DNA of 64,000 nt from the NCBI GenBank assembly GCA_013373595.1, contig JABXHO010000086.1:1-64000 (forward strand), in the 5' to 3' direction. The DNA comes from Flavobacteriales bacterium. GTDB lineage: Bacteria; Bacteroidota; Bacteroidia; Flavobacteriales_D; Crocinitomicaceae. The translations under genes and the position numbers were made by a program. The notes below the pieces were generated by a model. The model was not told the DNA's origin. It made no database searches and saw only the letters and a list, made by a program, of their open reading frames with translations. Shown one piece after another: positions 16,865-26,197 of this stretch (positions are counted from its first letter, which is position 1; every line of letters begins with the position of its first letter).

Positions 16865-17075
16865 TTCTAGCAGTAGTTCGTTCGAAACCTAAGTTCATCT
16901 CACTATCATATGGTAGGGAACATCAACTCAGTATCAAAGAAACAAAAAAGAATGGTTTTAGGCTTAAGTTGGATTACTAGATTGTTGATATCGACACACT
17001 TCGATGAACTCAATGTATGATACTGAGGACTGAGACTTCAGAAGTCCGATGTTGAAGCCATGTTGTTAATTTGAA

Positions 17076-18068
17076 TCAAATGACTGAATAACTCACAAGG
17101 ACATCCTTCTTGAACACGCACTTCACCTTTGTTCCACCAGAAGTCGTCAGCATGCCCTCTCCGTCTTTCTCATTGTTCTTCCAAACACCCGTGTATTTAT
17201 CGCCATTTGCTCGGTAATACGTTCCCGTTCCGTGTTTCTCTCCCTTTCGGAAATTGCCGACGTATTTTTCCCCGTTCGCGTAGACTCTTTTTGCATTTCC
17301 ATGAAACGTGTTATCGGAAAATTCTCCGGAGTACCATCCTCCATCGGACCACTTGTAAACTCCCTTCCCCGATTTTTCATTATTCTCGAACTCACCCTCG
17401 TACTTGCTACCATTTGCATAAGTGTACGTACCTAAACCACTTTTCTTTCCGTTTCGGTATTGTCCTTTGTAAGTATTCCCATTTGCATAGGTTCGGTAGC
17501 CCTCACCGTGAAAGACATCATTTTTGAATTCGCCCGAGTACATGCTGCCATTTTCCCATTTTAAAACGCCAGTTCCTTCTTTCTTTCCGTTGACAAAACT
17601 TCCTTCGTACACATCTCCATCCGTTGAGATGAGTGTTCCTTGACCATGCTTTTTACCCTTTTTCCAAGAACCATCGTAGCTCCAACCGTCGGCCGAAGTG
17701 TACACTCCTTTTCCATTCCGATGATTGTTCGCATAACTCCCCACATACACATCGCCGTTCGCATGACGATACGTTCCAGAGCCATGCTTCATGTAATTCA
17801 GGAATTCACCTTTGTATTGAGATCCGCTGGCATAAACATAGGTTCCGTAACCTGTAATTGCACCGTGTTTGAAATCTCCTGTGTACTTATCTCCCTTACT
17901 GTTGATGTATGTTCCTTCACCGTGAGAGCGACCGTTCAACCAATTTCCCTCGTACGTCTCACCTCGTTCGTTTACGAACTTTCCGTAGCCATTTTCACAA
18001 TCACCAGAGATACACTTAGCAAAAGACATTATGGGGGCAAGGAAAAAGAAGACTAGGATCAATCGCAT
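17076..18068 (-). CDS. secreted MORN-repeat protein
   Basis: A 330-residue protein with a signal peptide (about 1-17, ending SFA) followed by about 12 consecutive MORN repeats of roughly 23 residues. Each has a Y-x-G-x-[FWY] core (YEGNW, YTGDF, YKGEF and so on to YTGVW). A short non-repeat tail contains a Cys (VKCVF). MORN repeats form an elongated beta-hairpin sheet that binds partners or lipids; no enzyme is present. The signal peptide places it in the periplasm or outside the cell. It is separated from the glycan operon downstream (16864) by about 210 bases, so a functional link is uncertain. Domain call is secure and function unknown. Confidence 0.85.
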   Translation of the reverse strand: MRLILVFFFLAPIMSFAKCISGDCENGYGKFVNERGETYEGNWLNGRSHGEGTYINSKGDKYTGDFKHGAITGYGTYVYASGSQYKGEFLNYMKHGSGTYRHANGDVYVGSYANNHRNGKGVYTSADGWSYDGSWKKGKKHGQGTLISTDGDVYEGSFVNGKKEGTGVLKWENGSMYSGEFKNDVFHGEGYRTYANGNTYKGQYRNGKKSGLGTYTYANGSKYEGEFENNEKSGKGVYKWSDGGWYSGEFSDNTFHGNAKRVYANGEKYVGNFRKGEKHGTGTYYRANGDKYTGVWKNNEKDGEGMLTTSGGTKVKCVFKKDVLVSYSVI

Positions 18069-18166
18069 AAGAAGTCAGTTTGTACTTATGAATTGACGTA
18101 GAAGGAATTAAAACCTTACAGCACTGAAATGAATTTGCGTTCCGAAGAAAAATAAGTCCATAAAAA

Positions 18167-18209
18167 AACACCTCCATCATTCCGATAATTTTCGGAAGAC
18201 AGAGGTGTT
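18167..18209 (-). terminator. rho-independent terminator of the S-adenosylhomocysteinase gene
   Basis: On the minus strand the arms AACACCTC / GAGGTGTT enclose a second small stem, CCGA / TCGG, and a run of T follows. It begins 22 bases after the ahcY stop. Confidence 0.8.
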
Positions 18210-18230
18210 CTAAAAAAGAATAATTACTTC

Positions 18231-19541
18231 TTAGTATCTGTAGTGTTCTGGCTTGTATGGTCCAGTTACTTCTACACCGATGTATTCAGCTTGTTCTGGT
18301 CGCAACTCAGTCAATTCAGCACCTACTTTTGCCAAGTGCAATTTCGCTACTTTCTCATCCAAGTGCTTTGGAAGCATGTAAACATCATTTTCGTATTTGT
18401 CAGAGTGGTTCCACAACTCAATTTGAGCCAACGTTTGGTTCGTGAATGAGTTCGACATTACGAAAGATGGGTGTCCAGTTGCACATCCCAAGTTTACCAA
18501 ACGTCCTTCTGCCAACAAGATAATATCGTTTCCGTTGATTGTGTACATGTCAACTTGTGGCTTGATTTCCACTTTTGTATCTCCGTACTTGTTATTCAAC
18601 CAAGCCATATCGATTTCGTTATCGAAGTGTCCGATATTACAAACGATTGTTTTGTCGCGCATTGCTTCGAAGTGGTGTCCTTGAACGATGTCTTTGTTTC
18701 CTGTTGTTGTCACAACGATATCAACGTTACCAACAACGTTTTCCAATTTACGAACTTCGAATCCGTCCATTGCTGCTTGCAACGCACAAATTGGATCGAT
18801 TTCAGTAACGATTACACGTGCACCTGCTCCACGAAGAGAAGCTGCAGAACCTTTACCAACATCACCATATCCACAAACAACAGCTACTTTACCAGCCATC
18901 ATTGTATCTGTAGCACGACGAATCGCATCTACCAATGATTCTTTACATCCGTATTTGTTATCGAATTTTGATTTTGTAACAGAATCATTTACGTTGATTG
19001 CAGGCATAACCAATGTTCCGTTTTTCTTACGCTCGTACAAACGGTGAACTCCAGTTGTTGTTTCTTCAGACAATCCTTTGATGTCTTTTGCCAACTCTGG
19101 GTAACGATCGAATACCATGTTTGTTAAGTCACCACCATCATCCAAGATCATGTTCAATGGTTGACCATCTTTAAATGCGAATAATGTTTGCTCGATACAC
19201 CAATCGAATTCTTCATCGTTCATTCCTTTCCAAGCAAAAACAGGAACTCCTGCTGCTGCGATTGCCGCTGCTGCTTGATCTTGTGTTGAGAAGATATTAC
19301 ATGAAGACCATGTTACGTCTGCTCCTAACTCAACCAATGTTTCAATCAAAACTGCTGTTTGGATCGTCATGTGCAAACATCCAGCGATACGCGCACCTTT
19401 CAACGGCTTGCTCGCTCCATATTCTTCACGAAGAGACATCAATCCTGGCATTTCTGCTTCTGCCAAACGAATCTCTTTTCTTCCCCAGTCTGCAAGGCTG
19501 ATGTCCTTTACTTTATACTGTACTTTTTCTGTTGTACTCAT
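18231..19541 (-). CDS. ahcY: S-adenosylhomocysteine hydrolase
   Basis: A 436-residue adenosylhomocysteinase that reversibly splits S-adenosylhomocysteine into adenosine and homocysteine, keeping methylation reactions running. The NAD-binding Rossmann domain shows [12 protein letters not shown], and the protein ends with the family's invariant tail PYKPEHYRY. The N-terminal substrate domain includes [14 protein letters not shown] and a GDLT block. The start at 19541 (MSTTEKVQY) is preferred to the ATG seven codons upstream, because family members begin a few residues before the [12 protein letters not shown] segment. It is transcribed alone, with a promoter box upstream and a strong terminator downstream. 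Confidence 0.97.
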   Translation of the reverse strand: MSTTEKVQYKVKDISLADWGRKEIRLAEAEMPGLMSLREEYGASKPLKGARIAGCLHMTIQTAVLIETLVELGADVTWSSCNIFSTQDQAAAAIAAAGVPVFAWKGMNDEEFDWCIEQTLFAFKDGQPLNMILDDGGDLTNMVFDRYPELAKDIKGLSEETTTGVHRLYERKKNGTLVMPAINVNDSVTKSKFDNKYGCKESLVDAIRRATDTMMAGKVAVVCGYGDVGKGSAASLRGAGARVIVTEIDPICALQAAMDGFEVRKLENVVGNVDIVVTTTGNKDIVQGHHFEAMRDKTIVCNIGHFDNEIDMAWLNNKYGDTKVEIKPQVDMYTINGNDIILLAEGRLVNLGCATGHPSFVMSNSFTNQTLAQIELWNHSDKYENDVYMLPKHLDEKVAKLHLAKVGAELTELRPEQAEYIGVEVTGPYKPEHYRY

Positions 19542-19573
19542 ATTGTTGTTGTATAATTTCAATTTTCGTGCTG

Positions 19574-19581
19574 CAAAGTTA
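19574..19581 (-). promoter_or_regulatory. Bacteroidota -7 promoter box for ahcY
   Basis: On the minus strand the sequence TAACTTTG matches TAnnTTTG and ends 32 bases before the ATG at 19541. The -33 element is weak (a TTTTC about 19 bases upstream). Confidence 0.45.
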
Positions 19582-19819
19582 CAAAGTTCCTTTGGGAATA
19601 GAAAACTTTGTTGATTTGGAGTGATTTGAAAGCTAAATGAAGGTCACTTTTGCGCGTATCACCTGTGTACATTTTCTTCTCTTTTGATGAAATTTCGAAT
19701 GTGTCTTCTACTCCTTCGGTTTCACGCTCACTGTTCACATTGCACCGTCAAAATAGTCAACGCCAAATACGGGGAGTTCTAGCGAATAATGACTAACTTA
19801 ACTCAGAAGAAATAACCCT

Positions 19820-21208
19820 ATGGAAACAACAATTCAGGACACACTTACTTTTTTAGGAGCTGCAGGAACTGTAACAGGCTCAAAAACATTACTTGAAAGC
19901 AGTGGCAGCCGCATTTTGATCGACTGTGGATTGTTTCAGGGCTTGAAGGAACTCCGACAATTGAATTGGGTCAACCTTCCTATTTCGATCGATTCCATCG
20001 ACGTTGTGCTCCTCACGCATGCTCATTTGGATCACTGTGGTTATTTGCCCGTTTTAGCAAAAAATGGATACAAAGGTCCTATTCATTGCACTCAAGCGAG
20101 CAAAGAACTAACGAACATCATTTTACTCGACAGTGCGAAAATTCAAGAAGAAGATGCTGAGCGAGCGAACACGCACAATTATACGAAGCACAAGAAAGCG
20201 AAACCTTTGTATACTGTTGAAGATGTTCACAAAACCATGAAGCTGTTTGTTACACACGATTATAATGAATGGGTGATCCATTCGAGCGAGATTAAATTTT
20301 GCTTTCGCAACAGTGGACATATTCTTGGTGCGGCAATGGTTGAGATTCAAAAAAACGAACAAAAAATCCTCTTTTCTGGTGATTTAGGTCGTGCTAAACC
20401 GCTACTACTTTATCCGAGAAAAGTAATCAAAGAAGCGGATGTATTGATTTTGGAGTCGACCTACGGAGATCGAATTCATTCTGAACAAAACGCAAAACGA
20501 GAACTTCAAAAAGTAATTCTTGACACCTACGAACGAAAAGGAATCTTGATGATCCCAACCTTTGCGGTTGAGCGCGCTCAAGAACTTATGTTTTTACTCC
20601 ATGAATTGAGAAACACAGAGTCGATACCCGACATTCCAATTTACCTCGATTCTCCCATGGGAATAAACGCCACGAATGTGTACGACAACTATCCTGACTT
20701 GCACAATCTTTCCCGTTTGGTTATCCGAGAAATGTACGAGAATGTCCACTATATTTCCGATTACGAGCAATCACGGAATATTGTTCTGGATTCGAAGCCT
20801 AAAATCGTTCTCGCCGGAAGCGGTATGTTAGAAGGAGGTCGCATTATCCATTATCTGAACAACCACATGAGCAGCAAGAAAAACACGCTTCTGTTTGTTG
20901 GTTTTCAAGGAGCTGGAACACGCGGGAGAGCTATTTTGGAAGGTGCGCGTGAAATCAAATTTTTCGGTCAATACCACACCATCAACTGTGAAGTGAAATC
21001 CATCATGGGGCTTTCAGGTCATGCCGACCAAGAAGAAATCATTGAATGGCTCGAAGGATTTCGAAAGCTGCCTCAGCGGATCTTTTTGAACCATGGCGAA
21101 CCTCATCAGCGCGATGCACTTCGCTCGAAAATCAATTATTTATTTCCAGAAATTGATGTCGTATTACCACAACCATACATTCCATACCCTGTTGAAGAAA
21201 CGGAATAG
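19820..21208 (+). CDS. MBL-fold beta-CASP hydrolase (RNA-processing type)
   Basis: A 462-residue metallo-beta-lactamase fold enzyme of the beta-CASP group. The metal motif HAHLDH lies at 67-72. Other family landmarks are SGHILGAA, FSGDLGR, an ESTYGDR block that opens the beta-CASP domain, and the C-terminal SGHADQ. The C-terminal part contains the RNA specificity domain seen in CPSF73-like and bacterial relatives. These enzymes are usually RNA endo- or exonucleases, so a role in RNA processing is likely; the specific substrate is unknown. It converges on hemH with only 5 bases between the stops, and no terminator is visible there. Confidence 0.9.
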   Translation: METTIQDTLTFLGAAGTVTGSKTLLESSGSRILIDCGLFQGLKELRQLNWVNLPISIDSIDVVLLTHAHLDHCGYLPVLAKNGYKGPIHCTQASKELTNIILLDSAKIQEEDAERANTHNYTKHKKAKPLYTVEDVHKTMKLFVTHDYNEWVIHSSEIKFCFRNSGHILGAAMVEIQKNEQKILFSGDLGRAKPLLLYPRKVIKEADVLILESTYGDRIHSEQNAKRELQKVILDTYERKGILMIPTFAVERAQELMFLLHELRNTESIPDIPIYLDSPMGINATNVYDNYPDLHNLSRLVIREMYENVHYISDYEQSRNIVLDSKPKIVLAGSGMLEGGRIIHYLNNHMSSKKNTLLFVGFQGAGTRGRAILEGAREIKFFGQYHTINCEVKSIMGLSGHADQEEIIEWLEGFRKLPQRIFLNHGEPHQRDALRSKINYLFPEIDVVLPQPYIPYPVEETE

Positions 21209-21213
21209 GTTTG

Positions 21214-22239
21214 TTACATGCGTTTTCTGATTAACTCTTCCAATCCATCAATGAAACGATCGTGACTGTTTGAACTTGGAACGAGTTGCACTTTTTCTCC
21301 GCCCAATTCTTCGAAAAGTTCTTGATATTCATCACCGATTTCGATCAATGTTTCGAGACAATCTGCTACGAACGCCGGACTAAAGACCAATAGCTTTTTC
21401 GCGCCAGCTTTCCCTTGCTCTTCCACCACTTTATCGGTGAAAGGCGTGAGCCATTTTTTGTCTAAGCGTGATTGAAAACAAACGGTGTAATCCTCTTCTT
21501 TGATTCCAAGTTTCCCCGCAATTGCGCGTGTAGTTGCGTAGCAAGTCGCTTTGTAACAGAACTTGTTTTTGTCATTCACCTCTACTTCACACGGCTGATC
21601 CGTACACAAATCGGAACCTTCGTAAACTTTATCTACATGTCGATCTGGCAATCCGTGATATGAGAAAAGCACATGATCGTAATCAGCTAAGTTGAATGCT
21701 TTCGCACGCTCCACAATAGAATCGATGTAGCCTTCATTTTCCCAAAACTGATTGATCGCACTCACTTCTGGAACCACCCACCACTTTCGCATAATGTTCA
21801 TTGCGAGATCGATGGCAGATCCCGTTGTGGCACTTGCATATTGAGGAAATAACGGAAGAATGATAATTTGATCGTAGTTTTCCTTACGCATTTGCTCCAT
21901 CACATCGTACATCGACGGATTTTGGTAGCGCATGGCCATGTGCACGGTAAGGTGATCATTTTTGAATCGTTCTTGCAGCTTTTCCACAACTGCCTCCGTG
22001 TGCGTGATAAGTGGTGAAACGCCATTTGAAATATCAAACAACTCTTTGTACACTTTCGCGGATTTCGGAGCACGAAACGGAACAATAATACCATTTACCA
22101 GCAACTTTCGGCCTAGCCAAGGTAAGTCGATCACACGTGGATCGTTCAAGAATTCACTAAGATATCTGCGTACATCGCTTGTTTTCGGACTATCTGGCGT
22201 TCCGAGTTGAATCAATAATACACCAATTCGTTTATTCAT
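21214..22239 (-). CDS. hemH: ferrochelatase
   Basis: A 341-residue ferrochelatase that inserts iron into protoporphyrin IX (or coproporphyrin III) to finish haem. It has the N-terminal IQLGTPDSPK loop, the active-site His in LFSYHGLPDRH and the acidic metal-path segment DCLETLIEIGDEY. A Cys-rich stretch (LCTDQPC ... FCYKATC) lies mid-protein, a feature of several bacterial ferrochelatases. No signal peptide or membrane anchor is visible. It follows the binding-protein-like gene by 78 bases. Confidence 0.95.
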   Translation of the reverse strand: MNKRIGVLLIQLGTPDSPKTSDVRRYLSEFLNDPRVIDLPWLGRKLLVNGIIVPFRAPKSAKVYKELFDISNGVSPLITHTEAVVEKLQERFKNDHLTVHMAMRYQNPSMYDVMEQMRKENYDQIIILPLFPQYASATTGSAIDLAMNIMRKWWVVPEVSAINQFWENEGYIDSIVERAKAFNLADYDHVLFSYHGLPDRHVDKVYEGSDLCTDQPCEVEVNDKNKFCYKATCYATTRAIAGKLGIKEEDYTVCFQSRLDKKWLTPFTDKVVEEQGKAGAKKLLVFSPAFVADCLETLIEIGDEYQELFEELGGEKVQLVPSSNSHDRFIDGLEELIRKRM

Positions 22240-22317
22240 GTGTTTAAAATTTTCTGAGGGAGAATAATCCTATCATTTAGATATTCGGACAACTAACGAT
22301 CATGCTTGTTTGACCTA

Positions 22318-23172
22318 CTAAAACAGCTTTTTACGCCAGTCTGATGCTTCCTCTTCGTTCAATAGTCCAAGCTTCGACAAGTATGAAATTGTTTTTTCAA
22401 ATGCAAGCGGATATTCTATCCCACTATAATTCCAATCGGTTTCATTGAGCCAATTTTCGACATGACTTCTTCTCAAGTTGTATCTCCAACTGATCAAATC
22501 TACCGAGTTTTCATTCTTTTTGAGTTCAAGTGCTTTTTTGTTCACCACGTCGCACATGCGCTTCAATTCTTCAGGATACTTTTCGTAAATCTCCGTTCGC
22601 ACAGCAATCACGAAGCACGGCCACGGTGTTACCACTTCGTCGATTCGCTTACATTTCTGTTGTTCGGTATACGGATGTGTTGTGTACTTTTCCCACAAGA
22701 AGATTTGTGCCTCATCATTTTCGAGTGCCCACAAACCACCGTACACATCACCAATTACATTAAATTTTAATCCATTTGTATCCCAATTTTGTTGATGCGC
22801 CATGACGTATGACATCAAATGAGATCCAGAACCATATCGTGAAATTGCGAATGTCTTATTCTCCAAATCAGCCACCGTTTGAAAATCGGAATGATACGGA
22901 ACGTGTACTCCCCATCGAAGTGGAGTATTCACATACACCTGAATGATTTTAGCATCTAATCCTTGAAGGATTGCTCGCGTTCCACCTTCGGTGAGTAGGA
23001 TCGCCACATCGATTGCCTCATTCTCGAGACCACGGATCATTTGGCCGGTTCCTCCGCCCATATCACTCCAGTGCAACTGAATTCCTTCATCTCTGAACTT
23101 TCCTTCCTCAATTGCCATGCGCCACGGCAAGTTGAAGTGTTCCGGCACTCCCCCTACTTTCAGTCCTAACAT
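22318..23172 (-). CDS. substrate-binding-protein-like fold, Ca3427-like, cytoplasmic
   Basis: A 284-residue protein resembling NMT1/THI5-type and Ca3427-like periplasmic-binding folds. It opens with LKVGGVPEHFNLPWRMAIEEGKF, the common start of the family, and has a GGGTGQM loop and a GSHLMSYV segment. It has no signal peptide or lipobox, so unlike classical binding proteins it should stay in the cytoplasm. It starts 3 bases after the stop of an ABC exporter gene, implying co-transcription, but that exporter does not need a binding protein. Ligand and pathway are unknown. It could be a small-molecule sensor or a biosynthetic enzyme with a recycled fold. Confidence 0.75.
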   Translation of the reverse strand: MLGLKVGGVPEHFNLPWRMAIEEGKFRDEGIQLHWSDMGGGTGQMIRGLENEAIDVAILLTEGGTRAILQGLDAKIIQVYVNTPLRWGVHVPYHSDFQTVADLENKTFAISRYGSGSHLMSYVMAHQQNWDTNGLKFNVIGDVYGGLWALENDEAQIFLWEKYTTHPYTEQQKCKRIDEVVTPWPCFVIAVRTEIYEKYPEELKRMCDVVNKKALELKKNENSVDLISWRYNLRRSHVENWLNETDWNYSGIEYPLAFEKTISYLSKLGLLNEEEASDWRKKLF

Positions 23173-23175
23173 AGT

Positions 23176-24954
23176 TTAATCTTTCTTTTTTCGTTCCTCC
23201 GAGAACTGCATATCGTGCAAATTTCGGTAGAAACCATTTAATTCGAGCAGTTCCGCCTGAGTTCCTTGCTCAACAATTCGTCCTTTTTCGAGTACCACAA
23301 TTTTATCGGCACTTTGAATTGTTGAGAGTCGGTGGGCAATCACCATTGCCGTTCGCCCTTTGGTTAATCGCTCCGTTGCTTTTTGAATCATTTCTTCGGA
23401 TTCGTTATCGACACTTGATGTTGCCTCATCCAAAATAAGAATGTGCGGATTGTAGACAAACGCCCGAATAAATGAAATCAGTTGTCGCTGTCCCACGGAA
23501 AGCATTCCACCGCGCTCTCCTACTTGGGTATCGTACCCCTTCGGCAATTTCACGATGAAATCATGCGCTCCGACTTCTTTGGCAGCAGCTATTACTTGCT
23601 CCTTTGTGATGGATGTATCACCCAAGGTAATATTTTGTTCTATTGTATCTGAGAAAAGGAAAACATCCTGTAAAACAATGGCAATGTTATTTCTCAAGTA
23701 ATTCAGTTCGATATCACGAAACGGAACACCTCCAACACTGATTTCTCCTTTCTGGTATTCATAAAAACGTCCGAGCAAGCTCACCAACGAACTTTTTCCT
23801 GCTCCCGTAGCTCCAACGAACGCCACCGTAGAACCTGGCTCGATCTTCATGTTAATGTCACGCAGCACCCATTCATCGTCGTTATAGGCAAAATAGACGT
23901 TTTGGAACTCAATGGCCGCATCGAAATCGCATTTGGTGATGGTTCCGTCGTTTTGGATTTTGTCTTCTCGATCAATAATTTCAAATACGCGCTCTGCACG
24001 CACTACTCCACGCTGGAAAATATTGAACTTATCTGCCAATTGTCGGATCGGGCGGAACAACATATGAATCCACAATGTGAATGCGACAAACAATCCAAAT
24101 TGCGCTTCAGCTGCTTCACTATCCAATCCGCGTACTTTCATGGCACAAAACACCAGTAGGAACGCGATTGAAAACGAGCTTAACAATTCCACGAAGGGAA
24201 AGAAAATGGAGTTCGCCCAAATTGCCTTTACGTGCGATTTTCTATGGAGCGCATTTATTTCCTTAAACGAATCGTATTCTTGATCTTTTCGACTGAATAA
24301 TTGCACCAAAGACATTCCCGTAAGTCGTTCCTGAACAAAGGTATTCAAGTTATTCACTGCCTCACGCTCCATGTTCATTGACTTTCTCAATGCGCGAGCA
24401 AAAATTCGCGTAGCAAACAATAATACTGGAATTGGGATTAACGTAAGCAATGCCAACTCCCAATCGAAAATAAACATTCCAACAATAGCGATGACCACCG
24501 CTAAGACATCACCCAGACCACTCATTAATCCAGCGGAAAAAACATCTGTAATTGCCTGCAGATCCGATACGAGTCGTGTGACGAGCGCACCAATCGGAGT
24601 TCGATCGAAATAGCTCATGCGTAGCGTTAAAATTTTAGCCATCAATTGCTTTCGGATATCGCGGATAATCGATTGTGCAAATAAGTTTGAATAGTACGAT
24701 GACAGGAACTGAAACAGACCTTCAAACAATAACATTCCTCCGACAATTAGAATCCATGTCAGTAACATCGAAGGATTTTGCGTTTCCACAATGTATTTAT
24801 CAACAATATATCCCAAAATAGCGGGACGTACCGGTCCTAAAAAGCCGAGAATAATTGTGCAAGTAATTGCAATAAGAAAAAGCCCTTTGTATAGTTTCCA
24901 ATATGAAAGCAGACGTTTAAAAACGTTAATGTTGAGCTTTGCTTTCTTTTCCAT
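23176..24954 (-). CDS. ABC transporter, fused permease and ATPase (MsbA-like half transporter)
   Basis: A 592-residue exporter half-transporter. Six transmembrane helices fill about residues 20-320, followed by a nucleotide-binding domain with Walker A GATGAGKSS, the LSVGQRQ signature, Walker B LILDEATS and an H-loop (AHRLS). It works as a homodimer or with a partner and exports lipids, drugs or peptides; the substrate cannot be read. Transcription starts right at the gene: a TATTTTTG box ends 4 bases before the ATG, suggesting a leaderless message. The Ca3427-like gene follows in the same transcript. Confidence 0.92.
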   Translation of the reverse strand: MEKKAKLNINVFKRLLSYWKLYKGLFLIAITCTIILGFLGPVRPAILGYIVDKYIVETQNPSMLLTWILIVGGMLLFEGLFQFLSSYYSNLFAQSIIRDIRKQLMAKILTLRMSYFDRTPIGALVTRLVSDLQAITDVFSAGLMSGLGDVLAVVIAIVGMFIFDWELALLTLIPIPVLLFATRIFARALRKSMNMEREAVNNLNTFVQERLTGMSLVQLFSRKDQEYDSFKEINALHRKSHVKAIWANSIFFPFVELLSSFSIAFLLVFCAMKVRGLDSEAAEAQFGLFVAFTLWIHMLFRPIRQLADKFNIFQRGVVRAERVFEIIDREDKIQNDGTITKCDFDAAIEFQNVYFAYNDDEWVLRDINMKIEPGSTVAFVGATGAGKSSLVSLLGRFYEYQKGEISVGGVPFRDIELNYLRNNIAIVLQDVFLFSDTIEQNITLGDTSITKEQVIAAAKEVGAHDFIVKLPKGYDTQVGERGGMLSVGQRQLISFIRAFVYNPHILILDEATSSVDNESEEMIQKATERLTKGRTAMVIAHRLSTIQSADKIVVLEKGRIVEQGTQAELLELNGFYRNLHDMQFSEERKKKD

Positions 24955-24958
24955 GAAA

Positions 24959-24966
24959 CAAAAATA
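24959..24966 (-). promoter_or_regulatory. -7 promoter box, leaderless type, for the ABC exporter
   Basis: The minus strand reads TATTTTTG, a full match to TAnnTTTG, ending four bases before the ATG at 24954. Transcription would begin at about the A of the start codon. Confidence 0.6.
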
Positions 24967-25081
24967 GTTAAAGATTGGTGATTCATAATTACCTCTACTG
25001 CATCTAATGAAAATTGAAATCTTAAATCGGGATGAAAAGTGTGGTGAAAATCCACTAACTTTACATTAAATTCTAAGAGCA

Positions 25082-25729
25082 ATGATCCATAATCTTTCCA
25101 ATACGAAGTCGATTTTCCAAACATTTATCGCAGAAATCCGTGATGTAGACATTCAGCATGATCCCATGCGATTCCGTAAAAATTTGGAGCGAATCTCTGA
25201 AGTTCTAGGTTACGAACTTTCGAAAAAATTGACCTACGAGGATCGATTGGTTACCACTCCTTTGGGCGAAACTGAAGTTCCCGTTTTGAAAGAACAGCCT
25301 GTTTTGGCGACTATTCTTCGTGCAGGACTTGCAATGCATCAAGGATTGCTCAATTATTTCGACCGTGCCGAAAGTGCATTTATTTCTGCGTATAGAAAAC
25401 ACTCTACGGCGGAAGATTTTGAAATCTACGTAGAATATTTAGCCTCACCGAAAATAGACAATCGCGTTTTGATTATCAGCGACCCGATGTTGGCTACTGG
25501 AAGCTCTATGGTAACAGTATACAAAGCCATGTTAAAGCAAGGTGTTCCGAAGAAAATTTACATTGTTGCCGCGATTGCAACTCCAGATGCCTTGGAATAT
25601 TGTCAAGCTCATTTACCTGACACGACCGAATATTTTGTTGGAGCAATTGATTCAGAATTGACAGCACAGTCGTATATCGTTCCTGGATTGGGTGACGCAG
25701 GAGATTTAGCCTACGGTGAAAAATGTTAA
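25082..25729 (+). CDS. upp: uracil phosphoribosyltransferase
   Basis: A 215-residue enzyme that makes UMP from uracil and PRPP (pyrimidine salvage). It has the PRPP-binding motif ISDPMLATGSSM and the uracil-binding C-terminal loop PGLGDAGDLAYGE. The length fits the family. A TAACTTTA sequence about 25 bases upstream is a one-mismatch promoter box. Two genes follow closely: the membrane protein gene begins 3 bases after the stop and the HAD phosphatase gene overlaps that one, so the three form an operon with a nucleotide-metabolism theme. Confidence 0.95.
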   Translation: MIHNLSNTKSIFQTFIAEIRDVDIQHDPMRFRKNLERISEVLGYELSKKLTYEDRLVTTPLGETEVPVLKEQPVLATILRAGLAMHQGLLNYFDRAESAFISAYRKHSTAEDFEIYVEYLASPKIDNRVLIISDPMLATGSSMVTVYKAMLKQGVPKKIYIVAAIATPDALEYCQAHLPDTTEYFVGAIDSELTAQSYIVPGLGDAGDLAYGEKC

Positions 25730-25732
25730 CCG

Positions 25733-26197
25733 ATGTATTTCTCGAAGCTAAGCGGACTTTTTTTTCTTTCGTTCATTAAATTCATGTTCGCGCCAATTGG
25801 TGGGCCGCACATTGGATTGAGCTTCTTGGAAACGTATCTTTCTTGCGTTTTAGGCGCTGTTACAGCCGCTGCTATTTTTTATTTCTCGTCCAACTTCTTC
25901 ATGAAACGTGCACACGAAAAACGTGTTCAAAGGCATCGAAATCATATTGAGAAAGGTGTTCCTCATAAGAAGAAAAAGGTCTTTACTTGGACGAACAAGA
26001 CCATTATTAAAGTCAAGCGAACGCTTGGCATTTACGGAATCTCTTTGTGGGCACCCTTGTTTCTTTCGGTTCCTCTTGGAAGCATTGTGGCTGCAAAATT
26101 CTTCGGTAACGACAAACGCACATTTCCGCTTATTGTGTTCGGCATGTTCCTAAATGGAGCCATCACAACGAGCATTGCATTTATATTTTTTGGATGA
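25733..26197 (+). CDS. small multi-pass membrane protein
   Basis: A 154-residue integral membrane protein with two hydrophobic segments near residues 5-55, a very basic cytoplasmic loop (about 58-92, with RVQRHRNH and KKKKV), and two more helices near 100-153. It resembles small export-type membrane proteins found in Bacteroidota, but I see no decisive motif, so no function is given. It lies 3 bases after upp and overlaps the following phosphatase gene by 4 bases, so it is translated from the same message. Confidence 0.7.
   Translation: MYFSKLSGLFFLSFIKFMFAPIGGPHIGLSFLETYLSCVLGAVTAAAIFYFSSNFFMKRAHEKRVQRHRNHIEKGVPHKKKKVFTWTNKTIIKVKRTLGIYGISLWAPLFLSVPLGSIVAAKFFGNDKRTFPLIVFGMFLNGAITTSIAFIFFG

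Noticed and set aside
16880-16889. GTTCGAAACC, the first ten bases of the direct repeat found at 183 and 4143
   Set aside because: Only ten bases match and the neighbouring sequence diverges; chance is sufficient.
19563-19819. possible SAM or SAH riboswitch between ahcY and the beta-CASP gene
   Set aside because: No conserved riboswitch core or compelling stem-loop was found; only a promoter box is supported.
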